Source of the DNA: Aquisalinus flavus
Lineage (GTDB): Bacteria; Pseudomonadota; Alphaproteobacteria; Caulobacterales; Parvularculaceae
Direction: 5' to 3'
Assembly: GCF_022559625.1 (NCBI RefSeq)
Contig: NZ_CP042288.1
Span: forward strand, 1,512,409 to 1,576,408
Length of the DNA stretch: 64,000 bases
The notes under the pieces are model-generated. The model saw only the letters and a program-made list of their open reading frames with translations, was not told where the DNA came from and made no database searches. Shown here in pieces: positions 56,418 through 64,000 of the stretch (position 1 is the first letter of the stretch; each line of letters opens with the position of its first letter). The position numbers and the translations under genes are program-made.

Positions 56418-57173
56418 TCAACCGGTCCGCTTGCTCATGGCCATTTCGGCGACGAAGTCCCGGCCCGGCGTCTTGGTCCGGCGCATCAGCCAGACGACAC
56501 CGGTCAGGTCGAAGATGCCGGCAACGGCGCGGCCGATATTGGAATATTTGGAAACGCCGGCCTGGCGTGGCCGGTTGTCGACCTTCACATAGCGCGTCTC
56601 GAAGCCGAAATGCCGGGTGAAGGCCGGCAGGTAGCGATGCAGCGCATCGAAGAAGGGAAATTGCAGGAACAGCTCGCGCGGCAGGAGTTTCAGACCGCAG
56701 GCCGTGTCCGGGCAGTCGTCTTTCAGCAGGCTCTGGCGCAGGCCGTTGGCAAAGCGCGAGGCGAATTTGCGCGAGGAGCCGTCGGTGCGCTCGCGGCGCA
56801 CACCGCCGACGAGACCGACCGCGCCGATGCGCGACAGGTCAACCTCGCCGGCCATGGCGAACAGGTCCGCGGGATCGTCCTGGCCATCGCCATCGAGCGT
56901 GCCCATCCACAGCCCCCTGCCGGCGAGCGCGCCGGTGCGCAGGGCCGCGCTCTTGCCGGAGCGCTGCGGGTGGGTGATCAGCCGGACGTCCGGATGGCCC
57001 GCAGCGAAGGCTTCGACTGCGCCGGCGGTGCCGTCGTCGCTGCCATCATTGATGACGATGATCTCGGCGCCGATGCCGGCCGGCTTCTTGTCGAGAATCT
57101 CCTGCAACAGCGCGCTGATTGAGGCTTCCTCATTGTAAACCGGGATGAGGATGGAGAGGGCCGGGTCTGTCAC
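56418..57173 (-). CDS. Glycosyltransferase family 2 (DPM1/ArnC-like)
   Basis: 251-aa GT-A enzyme predicted to load a sugar onto undecaprenyl phosphate. LSILIPVYNEEASISALLQEI starts the fold, VINDGSDDGT and the DGDGQDDPAD metal motif follow, and the later CGLKLLPRELFLQFPFFDALHRYLPAF is typical of polyprenyl-phosphate transferases. No membrane helices of its own apart from a weak C-terminal one. It ends 5 bp before the ArnT-like start, so together they likely add a sugar to an envelope lipid. No other arn genes are present. Confidence 0.92.
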   Translation of the reverse strand: MTDPALSILIPVYNEEASISALLQEILDKKPAGIGAEIIVINDGSDDGTAGAVEAFAAGHPDVRLITHPQRSGKSAALRTGALAGRGLWMGTLDGDGQDDPADLFAMAGEVDLSRIGAVGLVGGVRRERTDGSSRKFASRFANGLRQSLLKDDCPDTACGLKLLPRELFLQFPFFDALHRYLPAFTRHFGFETRYVKVDNRPRQAGVSKYSNIGRAVAGIFDLTGVVWLMRRTKTPGRDFVAEMAMSKRTG

Positions 57174-57366
57174 AAGGAATTCCTGACTGATAAGCGCGCG
57201 GGTTGCAGCCGCTTCTATAGCGTTGTGACGCTAGCCTGTCACGCGAGCGCGGATCAACTCGATATGTGATGGCCTTCGATCCAGAGCAAGATCAGCCTCG
57301 AAAAACAGTGTCATAGCATTCACAGCGCAGTATGGTGCGACAAACACAGGGTAAAGGAGCGGCCCC

Positions 57367-58866
57367 ATGGAAGGCATGTTACACAATTCCTATGTCGCGC
57401 ATGGCTATTGCCTGATGTGGAAGCCGTGGCTCGTCGGCCTTCACGGACTGTCGGACCTGCTGACCGCGCTGGCCTATTTCGCCATTCCCGTCGCGATCTT
57501 CATTTTCGTCAAGCGGCGCGGCGACCTGGAAATGAAGAACCTCGCCTGGATGTTCGTCGCCTTCATTACCCTGTGCGGGCTGACGCATGTCGTCGGCCTG
57601 ATCACCCTGTGGGCGCCGATCTACGAGACCGAGGGCTGGGTCAAGGGCGCCACCGCGGTCGTCTCCGTCGTCACCGCCATCGCCATCTTCCCGCTGATCC
57701 CGAAGGCGCTGGCGATCCCCTCGCCCAGCCAGTTGCAGCTCGTCAATGGCCAGCTGACGGACGAGATCGAAGCCCACAAGCGCACCCTCGCCGACCTCGA
57801 AGCAGCCCGGATGGAGCTGGAGCGCCGGGTCGAAGAACGCACCCAGGCCCTGAACGAGAGCCAGACCTTCCTGAAGAGCATCACCGATATCGCGCCGACA
57901 ATGCTCTATGTCTACGACATCCAGAACCAGCGCAATGACTGGATGAACCGGAATGTGATCGTGACCCTCGGCTATCAACCGGAGGAATTGAGGGCGATGG
58001 GCGACGGGATGCTCTCCAGCCTGATGCATCCGGACGATTTCGCCCGCTACCGGGCGCATCAGGAAAACCAGATCACGCTGGCGCCAGAGGAAACCATCGA
58101 GTTCGAATACCGCCTGCGCTCGGCCGATGGCGAGTGGATCTGGCTGCTGAGCCAGGAGATGGCCTATACCCGGAGCGCAGACGGTACGGTGACCCACATC
58201 ATCGGTGCCGCCCACGACATCACGCTGCGCAAGGAACAGGAAGAGCGCATCCACCTGCTGATGGCCGAGGTCAACCACCGCGCCCGCAACCTGCTGACCG
58301 TGGTCCAGTCGGTCGCCCGCCAGACGTCCCGGCTGTCAGACCCGGCGACCTTTGCCGAAGACCTGTCCAACCGCCTCGCCGGCCTCGCCGCCTCCCAGGA
58401 CCTGATCATCCAGGGCGAGTGGCAGGGCGTGCGGATGCGCGATCTCGTCACCTCGCAACTGGGGCATCTGGGCGACAGCCAGCTCTCCCGGCTGGTGCTG
58501 GACGGTGAGTCCATAACGGTTTCCCCTGCGGCGGCCCAGGGCATCGGCATGGCGCTGCACGAGTTATCCACGAATGCGCTGAAATATGGCGCGTTCAGCA
58601 ATGAGACCGGGACCGTCCATATTGTCTGGACCGTCAAGATGATCCAGGAGAGCGCAATGTTCATCATCTCATGGCAAGAGCGCGACGGTCCGGCCGTCAA
58701 GGCGCCGGAGAAAACCGGCTTCGGCAGGACGGTGATCGAACGCATGGCGGGCCACGCCGTCAGCGGCGAGGTCGATCTTCATTATGATCCGGACGGGCTG
58801 AAATGGTCCCTGTCCGCCCCGCTGGACAAGGTCCTGAACAGGACAGAACAGACAGGGAGATCGTGA
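57367..58866 (+). CDS. HWE histidine kinase with ethylene-receptor-like (ETR1-type) membrane domain
   Basis: 499-aa sensor kinase. Residues about 20-115 form three membrane helices resembling the plant ETR1 ligand domain; D30, Y37, I40, P41, C70 and H74 match ETR1 D25, Y32, I35, P36, C65 and H69 with a constant offset of 5. C70 and H74 would bind copper(I). A coiled coil (about 120-165) and a PAS domain (about 165-288) follow, then the HWE kinase with phospho-acceptor H304 in EVNHRARN, HELSTNALKYGAF and the W-x-E in SWQERDGP. AAAGGAG precedes the ATG. The stop overlaps the response regulator start. Ethylene binding is inferred from residues only. Confidence 0.9.
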   Translation: MEGMLHNSYVAHGYCLMWKPWLVGLHGLSDLLTALAYFAIPVAIFIFVKRRGDLEMKNLAWMFVAFITLCGLTHVVGLITLWAPIYETEGWVKGATAVVSVVTAIAIFPLIPKALAIPSPSQLQLVNGQLTDEIEAHKRTLADLEAARMELERRVEERTQALNESQTFLKSITDIAPTMLYVYDIQNQRNDWMNRNVIVTLGYQPEELRAMGDGMLSSLMHPDDFARYRAHQENQITLAPEETIEFEYRLRSADGEWIWLLSQEMAYTRSADGTVTHIIGAAHDITLRKEQEERIHLLMAEVNHRARNLLTVVQSVARQTSRLSDPATFAEDLSNRLAGLAASQDLIIQGEWQGVRMRDLVTSQLGHLGDSQLSRLVLDGESITVSPAAAQGIGMALHELSTNALKYGAFSNETGTVHIVWTVKMIQESAMFIISWQERDGPAVKAPEKTGFGRTVIERMAGHAVSGEVDLHYDPDGLKWSLSAPLDKVLNRTEQTGRS

Positions 58867-59225
58867 TGGGACAGCGCATTCTTGTCGTCGATGACGAACC
58901 ATTGATCGCCATGGAGATCGAGTCGACGCTGTCGCAGGCAGGGTTCGAAGTCGCCCATATGGCCCAGAGCGTCGAGACCGCCCTCGCCTTCCTGCAGGAT
59001 GGCGTGAACGTCGATGGTGCCGTGCTCGATGCCAATCTGCATGATGCAAGCGCCCGTCCCGTGGTCGACCGCCTGCAGGAGATGGGCATACCGCTTCTGA
59101 TCGTGTCAGGCTATTCGGCGGACCAGATCGGCCCATGGGCGGAAAACGTGAAACTGCTTCGCAAGCCGATCATCTATTCCGAGCTGATCAAGTCGCTGAA
59201 ACAGATCGCCACCGGGCCTGCCTGA
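58866..59225 (+). CDS. Single-domain response regulator
   Basis: 119-aa receiver domain with no output domain. Phospho-acceptor D55 lies in DGAVLDANLHD, acidic pair D9-D10-E11 in VVDDEPLIA, and the conserved Lys in LLRKPIIYSEL. ATG overlaps the kinase stop as TGATG, so it is the kinase's partner. It must act through protein contacts, for example in an HWE-kinase phosphorelay or the general stress response. Confidence 0.93.
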   Translation: MGQRILVVDDEPLIAMEIESTLSQAGFEVAHMAQSVETALAFLQDGVNVDGAVLDANLHDASARPVVDRLQEMGIPLLIVSGYSADQIGPWAENVKLLRKPIIYSELIKSLKQIATGPA

Positions 59226-59308
59226 TGACGATGCCAAAGCGCTTGCCGACCGCCAAGGCGCGCGATGACGTCTCGAAAAAGCTGGAAGCCTTGCCCAAGT
59301 CGCCCTAG
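59225..59308 (+). CDS. Possible 27-residue basic peptide after the response regulator
   Basis: A TGATG overlap with the response regulator stop opens a 27-codon frame, MTMPKRLPTAKARDDVSKKL then EALPKSP. The overlap is the same as at the kinase/regulator junction, but the frame is too short to be sure. Unknown function. Confidence 0.25.
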   Translation: MTMPKRLPTAKARDDVSKKLEALPKSP

Positions 59309-59341
59309 CGTGAGCGCAAGAACGAGACCGAGGGGAACGGC

Positions 59342-60529
59342 ATGACGCAGCAGAAGGGACCGCAGTTTTTCGAGCGCTTGGACGTGGTCGACGCGCTGCG
59401 CGGCTTCGCCCTGATGGGGCTCTTCCTGATTCATGCAATCGAGTTTTTCGAACTGTACTGGCTGACGACGGAGCCGAGCCCGATCCATGACTGGGTTTTC
59501 GACCTGTTTGCCGGCAAGGCATTTGCCCTGTTCGCGCTGTGCTTCGGGCTTTCCTTCCATATCATCATGGACCGGGCAGCGACCCGGGGCATCGATTTCA
59601 CGAAGCGCTTCGCCTGGCGGCTGACGGTTCTGTTCGCGCTCGGTTACCTGCACGGGCTGATTTATCGCGGCGATATTCTCACCATCCTTGCGCCGCTCGG
59701 GCTGCTGCTGCTGATCTTCAACCGTATCCGCTCGAACAAGGCGCTGCTTGGCATCGCCGCCTTCTGCTTCCTGCAGCCGCAAATGGTTCTGTTGACCATC
59801 GCCGCCATTCAAGGCGCGCCCTGGGCGAACGAGCCGCCGGCCTTCTGGTCCGATCCGACGATACAGGTCTTCGCCACCGGCAGCTTCCTCGATGTGATCG
59901 CCGTCAATCTTGTCGACGGCAATGCCCAGAAGGTCGGGTTCTACTGGGCTACGGGGCGGGTCATCCAGATCATCGGGCTGTTCCTGGTCGGGCTCGTGCT
60001 GGGGCGGATCGGCTTCTTCCGCGACCTCGGCCGGTTCGTCACCCAGCGGCGCATCGCCCTCGTCGTGTTCGCGGTGCTGGCGGTCGGCATGAACCAGATC
60101 CAGCCTGCCCTGACCGAGGCGATCCCCGAGACGAACGGCCCGCTGGCACGGGCCTGGTTCGGCATGGGCTGGTCGAACATCATCGACATCTCCTTCATGG
60201 CGGTTCAGGTGCTGATCTTCGTCGAGCTATGGCGTGGTTTCGGCGAGAAGATCCTCGGCACCCTCGCCCCGGCGGGGCGCATGACCCTGACCCTGTATAT
60301 CGGCCAGTCGCTGGTCTTCGTGCCGCTATATTATGGCTTCGGCTTCGGCCTGTGGGATGACCTGACACAGGCGCAGGCGTTCCTGCTCGGTGTCGTCGCC
60401 TTCGCCATCCAGCTCGTCATCGCGCGGCTGTGGTTCGTCCATTTCCGCTACGGCCCGCTGGAATGGCTGTGGCGGGTACTCACCTATACGACGACGAATG
60501 TGCCCTTCCGGCGCAAGCCCGCCACATAG
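59342..60529 (+). CDS. DUF418 domain membrane protein
   Basis: 395-aa polytopic protein. The N-terminal ERLDVVDALRGFALMGLFLIHAIEFFEL and the late block GRMTLTLYIGQSLVF with PLEWLWRVLTY mark the DUF418/YeiB-like group, distantly related to acyltransferase-3 proteins. About ten helices. Its role is not established; it stands alone between the two-component genes and the helicase gene. Confidence 0.88.
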   Translation: MTQQKGPQFFERLDVVDALRGFALMGLFLIHAIEFFELYWLTTEPSPIHDWVFDLFAGKAFALFALCFGLSFHIIMDRAATRGIDFTKRFAWRLTVLFALGYLHGLIYRGDILTILAPLGLLLLIFNRIRSNKALLGIAAFCFLQPQMVLLTIAAIQGAPWANEPPAFWSDPTIQVFATGSFLDVIAVNLVDGNAQKVGFYWATGRVIQIIGLFLVGLVLGRIGFFRDLGRFVTQRRIALVVFAVLAVGMNQIQPALTEAIPETNGPLARAWFGMGWSNIIDISFMAVQVLIFVELWRGFGEKILGTLAPAGRMTLTLYIGQSLVFVPLYYGFGFGLWDDLTQAQAFLLGVVAFAIQLVIARLWFVHFRYGPLEWLWRVLTYTTTNVPFRRKPAT

Positions 60530-60615
60530 CTTGCTGCATCGCTCCGGCGCCTGATAGCGAATCCGTTTTGCTTCCGAACCGACTCGGGGGTAAATAAGGA
60601 TTCAAAGAAAAAGAA

Positions 60616-60680
60616 CAAAATCGGAACTGACCGATGTCAGTGATTCGTGCGCGGTTCGTTCGTGCAGCGTTCCGATTTTG
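60616..60680. promoter_or_regulatory. 12-bp inverted repeat in the leader of the SUV3-like helicase gene
   Basis: CAAAATCGGAAC (60616-60627) and GTTCCGATTTTG (60669-60680) are perfect reverse complements 41 nt apart, about 110 nt before the helicase ATG. Either a structured 5' leader or a protein-binding pair; a terminator for the upstream gene is possible because of the T run in the right arm. Confidence 0.45.
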
Positions 60681-60786
60681 GTGGCCTTCAAGGCAAAAAT
60701 CCGTGCCAAACCGGATTATTTTTTGACCATTGCCGCTCATTCACTGGCATTGTCCCGCGGGCGCCGCTATTTCGGACGGGATTGCA

Positions 60787-63700
60787 ATGTTCGTGAACCC
60801 TCAACAAACCCTGCCGCGCTCGATGGTGATAAACCGCCCGGTCACCGCCGTGCTGGGCCCCACCAATACCGGCAAGACGCATTATGCGCTCGATCGCATG
60901 GCCGCCCATGAGAGCGGCATGATCGGCCTGCCGCTGCGTCTGCTCGCCCGCGAAGTGTTCGAGAAGATGGTGGCGCGCAAATCGCCGCGCGAGGTCGCGC
61001 TCGTGACCGGCGAGGAAAAGATCATCCCGCCCAATGCGAAATATTTCGTCTGCACGGTCGAGGCGATGCCGATGGAGCGCGAGGTCGCCTTCTTGGCGAT
61101 CGACGAGATCCAGCTCGCCGCCGACCGCGAGCGCGGGCGCATCTTCACCCACCGCCTGCTCCATGCCCGCGGCCTGTCGGAGACGCTGCTGCTCGGCTCG
61201 GACACGATGAAGCCGATCCTGCGCCGCCTGATCCCCGATATCGGCTTTGTCTCGCGCGAGCGGTTTTCCAAGCTGGAGTTCATCGGCCACAAGAAAGCGA
61301 CCCGCCTGCCGCGCCGCTCCGCCATCGTGGCGTTCTCCGCCGACAGCGTCTATTCCATTGCCGAGCTGATCAGGCGCCAGCGTGGCGGCGCGGCGATCAT
61401 CATGGGCGCGCTCAGCCCGCGCACCCGCAATGCCCAGGCAGAGCTGTACCAGTCCGGCGAAGTCGATTACCTCGTCGCGACGGATGCGATCGGCATGGGG
61501 CTGAACATGGACATCGACCATGTCGCCTTCGCCGCGCTGCGCAAGTTCGACGGGGTCAATAACCGCCTGCTGATGCCGGCGGAGATGGCGCAGATTGCCG
61601 GGCGCGCCGGGCGCCACATCCGCGATGGCACTTTCGGCACCACGGCTGACTGCGTACCGATCGACGAAGAGACGGCGGAGCTGATCGAGAACCACGAGTT
61701 CGAACCGGTCACCGCCTTGCAATGGCGGTCCAACGCGCTGGAATTCGGCTCCCTGCCCGCGCTGATGAATGCGCTGGACAAGAAGCCGCCCCGGCGAGAG
61801 CTTGTCCGCAGTCGCGTCGACGAGGATGAGGATGCGCTCAAGCGGCTTGCCAAGTTCGAGGATATCCGCGCGATGGCGACCGGCGGTGGCGCGGCGCTGC
61901 GCCTGCTGTGGGACATCTGCCAGACGCCCGATTTCCGCAATGTCTCGCCCGACCAGCACGCCCAGATGCTGGCGGAGATCTATCGCCAGCTGATGGACCG
62001 GGGCCGCATCGCCGAGGGCTGGCTGCGGCCCAAGCTGGAGCGGCTGGAGCGCACCGACGGCGATGTCGATGCCCTGTCGGCGCGCATTGCCCATGTGCGC
62101 ACCTGGACCTATCTTACCCATAAATCGGGCTGGCTGGAAAATTCCGCCTATTGGCAGGAAAAGGCCCGGGCGATAGAAGATGCCCTGTCCGACGCGCTGC
62201 ACCAGAAACTCACTCAAAGATTCATTGACCGGCGCACCTCGGTCCTGTTGAAGAAACTGAAAGATGACGCGCCGCTGTTGGCGGGCGTGACGCCGGAAGG
62301 AGAAGTCATAGTGGAAGGCGAATTTGTAGGCCGCCTGATCGGGTTCCAGTTCATGCTCGACCCGCGCGCCAAGGGGCCCCACGCCAAGGCCGTGCGCCAT
62401 GCGGCGCTGAAGGCCCTGAAACCGGAGCTTGCCGCCCGCGCCTCCGCGCTGGCCAATGCGAAGGACAAGGACTTCTCCCTGCGCGACGGCAACACCATCT
62501 GGTGGCGCAATTCAGCCGTCGCCAGGCTGGAAAAAGGCCCGCTGCCGCTGCGCCCGGAAATCCGGCTCGTCGCGATGGAGCATCTGCCGGTCCACTCCCT
62601 GCCCCGGATCGAGGCGCGCATTCGCAACTGGTTCGCCGACAAGGTCGAAGGCCTGCTGCTGCCCTTGATGTCGCTGCAGAAGGCGGTGAACCAGGTCGCT
62701 CCGAAACAGCCTGCAGAGGGCATGGAAGGCGACGAGGACAAGGCAGCCCAGCGCGATATCCTCGCTGGCACGTCGCGCGGTCTCGGCTATCGGCTGATCG
62801 AGAATTTCGGCGCGACATCGCGCGCCCAGGTCGCCGACGAGGTCAAGGCACTGGACCAGAACGAGCGCGGCAAGCTGCGCAAGCTCGGCGTGCGCTTCGG
62901 CGAGTACACGATCTTCCTGCCGGCGCTGCTGAAGCCCGCCCCGGCCGAGATGCTGACGGCGCTGTGGGCGCTGTGGAGCGAAAAGGACATCAGCCAGATG
63001 GACAGGCCGAAGGCGGGTCTGACCTCCTTCGTGCTGAACCCGGATGTTCCGCATGCCTATTATTACGCGCTCGGCTATCGTCCGTCGGGTCAGCGCGCCG
63101 TGCGCATCGACATGCTGGAGCGCCTGTCGCAGGAAATACGCGGTGCCCGCGAGAAGGCGGACATGCGCGAGGGCTTCGAGCCGACATCGAAAATGATGTC
63201 GCTTGTCGGCTGTTCCGGCGAGGAGTTCGAGTCGATCCTGAAATCCCTCGGCCTGCGCAAGAATACCGTCAAGAAGATGGTGCCGAAAGAACAGCCTGCC
63301 ACCGCCAGAGCTGACGGGAAGACTGACACGCCGGCGGCGTCTGAAGGCGCATCGGAAGTCGAGGCCACGAAAGACGAAACCGTCGAGGGCGCGATTGATC
63401 CGGCAACGGAGAAAACCGCCGAAACGCAAGCGAATCCGGAAACCGTCCAGACCGTGCCTGAGCAGGCAGAGGTCCAGGCCGAAACCGCCGACACGATCGA
63501 GGACGGCGCCCCGGCGACAGAGGCAACGGCCGCTGAAGCGCAGATGGCCGACGCCGCCGGGACCAGCTCCTCGGCCAGTCTTGCGGCCAGCGCTGAGGCC
63601 AGTCCCGCGGAGGCCAGTCCCGCGGAGGCCAGTCCCACAGACGCCGACGCCGTGCCGGAGTCCGTCGAGATGGAGGAGGTCGAGGTCACCCTGTGGAAGC

Positions 63701-63966
63701 TCGCGCCGCGCCACACCAACAAACCACGCCGCAAGACCGGTGAGCAGCGCGATGGCAAGCCGGCCGGCGAAGCGCGCGGCAAGCGCGCCGACAACGCGGA
63801 TGGCCGCAGGGATGGTCGCAAAGGCGGACCCAAAGGCAAGGGCGGCAAGCCGCCGTTCAAGGACAAGGGGCCGCGAACCTTCACCGCCGGGCCGAGCCGC
63901 AAGACCAAGGAAGCCGATCCGGACTCGCCCTTCGCTATCCTGGCCGCCCTGAAAGACAAGTCCTGA
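60787..63966 (+). CDS. SUV3-like RNA helicase
   Basis: 1059-aa alphaproteobacterial relative of the mitochondrial RNA-decay helicase SUV3. Walker A GPTNTGKT is at residues 24-31 and motif II is DEIQ (AIDEIQLAADRERG); ATDAIGMGLNMDIDHV and QIAGRAGRHIRDGTFG are the later motifs. The helicase core ends near residue 350; the long middle region is specific to bacterial members, and the last 250 residues are a low-complexity acidic then basic tail containing the ASPAE repeat and Lys/Gly-rich end. ATG 60787 is chosen; the frame from 60730 has no ribosome site. It probably takes part in RNA turnover, as its homologue does. Confidence 0.93.
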   Translation: MFVNPQQTLPRSMVINRPVTAVLGPTNTGKTHYALDRMAAHESGMIGLPLRLLAREVFEKMVARKSPREVALVTGEEKIIPPNAKYFVCTVEAMPMEREVAFLAIDEIQLAADRERGRIFTHRLLHARGLSETLLLGSDTMKPILRRLIPDIGFVSRERFSKLEFIGHKKATRLPRRSAIVAFSADSVYSIAELIRRQRGGAAIIMGALSPRTRNAQAELYQSGEVDYLVATDAIGMGLNMDIDHVAFAALRKFDGVNNRLLMPAEMAQIAGRAGRHIRDGTFGTTADCVPIDEETAELIENHEFEPVTALQWRSNALEFGSLPALMNALDKKPPRRELVRSRVDEDEDALKRLAKFEDIRAMATGGGAALRLLWDICQTPDFRNVSPDQHAQMLAEIYRQLMDRGRIAEGWLRPKLERLERTDGDVDALSARIAHVRTWTYLTHKSGWLENSAYWQEKARAIEDALSDALHQKLTQRFIDRRTSVLLKKLKDDAPLLAGVTPEGEVIVEGEFVGRLIGFQFMLDPRAKGPHAKAVRHAALKALKPELAARASALANAKDKDFSLRDGNTIWWRNSAVARLEKGPLPLRPEIRLVAMEHLPVHSLPRIEARIRNWFADKVEGLLLPLMSLQKAVNQVAPKQPAEGMEGDEDKAAQRDILAGTSRGLGYRLIENFGATSRAQVADEVKALDQNERGKLRKLGVRFGEYTIFLPALLKPAPAEMLTALWALWSEKDISQMDRPKAGLTSFVLNPDVPHAYYYALGYRPSGQRAVRIDMLERLSQEIRGAREKADMREGFEPTSKMMSLVGCSGEEFESILKSLGLRKNTVKKMVPKEQPATARADGKTDTPAASEGASEVEATKDETVEGAIDPATEKTAETQANPETVQTVPEQAEVQAETADTIEDGAPATEATAAEAQMADAAGTSSSASLAASAEASPAEASPAEASPTDADAVPESVEMEEVEVTLWKLAPRHTNKPRRKTGEQRDGKPAGEARGKRADNADGRRDGRKGGPKGKGGKPPFKDKGPRTFTAGPSRKTKEADPDSPFAILAALKDKS
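63595..63639 (+). repeat. 15-bp coding repeat in the SUV3-like helicase tail
   Basis: Three in-frame units of GAGGCCAGTCCCGCG (third ends ACA) encode EASPA. Frame-preserving slippage repeat. Confidence 0.85.
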
Positions 63967-64000
63967 TGACTCCAGCGCAAGGCGCAGAACAGGACAGAGG
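63966..64000 (+). CDS. Start of a further gene, cut by the window end
   Basis: ATG overlaps the helicase stop as TGATG and opens MTPAQGAEQDR to the window edge. In many alphaproteobacteria an S4-domain RNA-binding protein gene follows this helicase; only 11 codons are visible, so the product is unknown. Confidence 0.35.
   Translation, partial: MTPAQGAEQDR

Noticed and set aside
60688-62400. 570-codon frame opposite the SUV3-like helicase gene
   Set aside because: Antisense shadow; the helicase frame carries all conserved motifs.
62512-63714. 400-codon minus-strand frame opposite the helicase tail
   Set aside because: Produced by biased codons of the low-complexity tail; no known domain.

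Overview
The window is chromosomal DNA of high G+C from an alphaproteobacterium. The evidence is the alpha-type nuo genes, a MetRS with an unusual KFSTS motif like the Caulobacter enzyme as I recall it, a SUV3-like RNA helicase, CobT, PhhA, a DivJ/PleC-like kinase H-box and a near-consensus CtrA box. A Caulobacterales/Maricaulales (Hyphomonadaceae- or Parvularculaceae-like) source is my best inference, not a proof. Almost all the DNA is ordinary housekeeping and transport sequence. I see no prophage, transposase, CRISPR array or classical genomic island.  Layout. 1-1202 is the 5' part of a TonB-dependent receptor. 1316-7408 is a complex I operon, all on the minus strand: nuoA, nuoB, an ABM-domain gene, a TPR/TonB-C gene, nuoC, a four-helix-bundle gene, nuoD, two related small membrane-protein genes and nuoE. 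nuoF does not follow nuoE. 7.5-20 kb holds single genes: GFA protein, lipid-anchored trehalase, flavin monooxygenase, zinc ribbon with a His tail, FAD oxidoreductase, tRNA-Asp(GTC), MDR reductase, hydrolases, DEAD-box helicase, phenylalanine hydroxylase and hemerythrin. 20-30 kb holds a LysR regulator, DUF1499 protein, M20 amidohydrolase, alanine symporter, DinB protein, metG, an MFS transporter and a quinone reductase-like gene. 30.8-33.5 kb is a histidine kinase-HerA ATPase pair. 33.6-42.8 kb holds cation antiporters, enoyl-CoA hydratase, a pteridine reductase-like/FolB/M28 peptidase cluster and uvrC. 42.8-45.4 kb is an EF-hand gene, an ECF sigma/DUF6768 pair and about 0.9 kb of repeat-rich DNA, lying between uvrC and pgsA. 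46-52.5 kb holds an OmpR/EnvZ-like pair, cobT, a phytase-like esterase, a membrane protein and rpmB; a 70-bp repeat stands on each side of the cobT-esterase pair. 52.8-57.2 kb holds a DUF3108 protein, hydrolase, ArnT-like transferase and GT2. 57.4-64 kb holds an ethylene-receptor-like HWE kinase with its response regulator, a DUF418 protein and the SUV3-like helicase.  Most notable: (1) the four-helix-bundle gene inside the nuo operon, bounded on both sides by inward-pointing arrays of a 7-bp repeat in exact register; (2) an HWE kinase whose N-terminus keeps the ETR1 ethylene/copper-site residues at identical spacing; (3) the kinase-HerA gene pair with a near-consensus CtrA site upstream; (4) the repeat-rich insertion between uvrC and pgsA. 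All calls come from reading the sequence; no database search was run.
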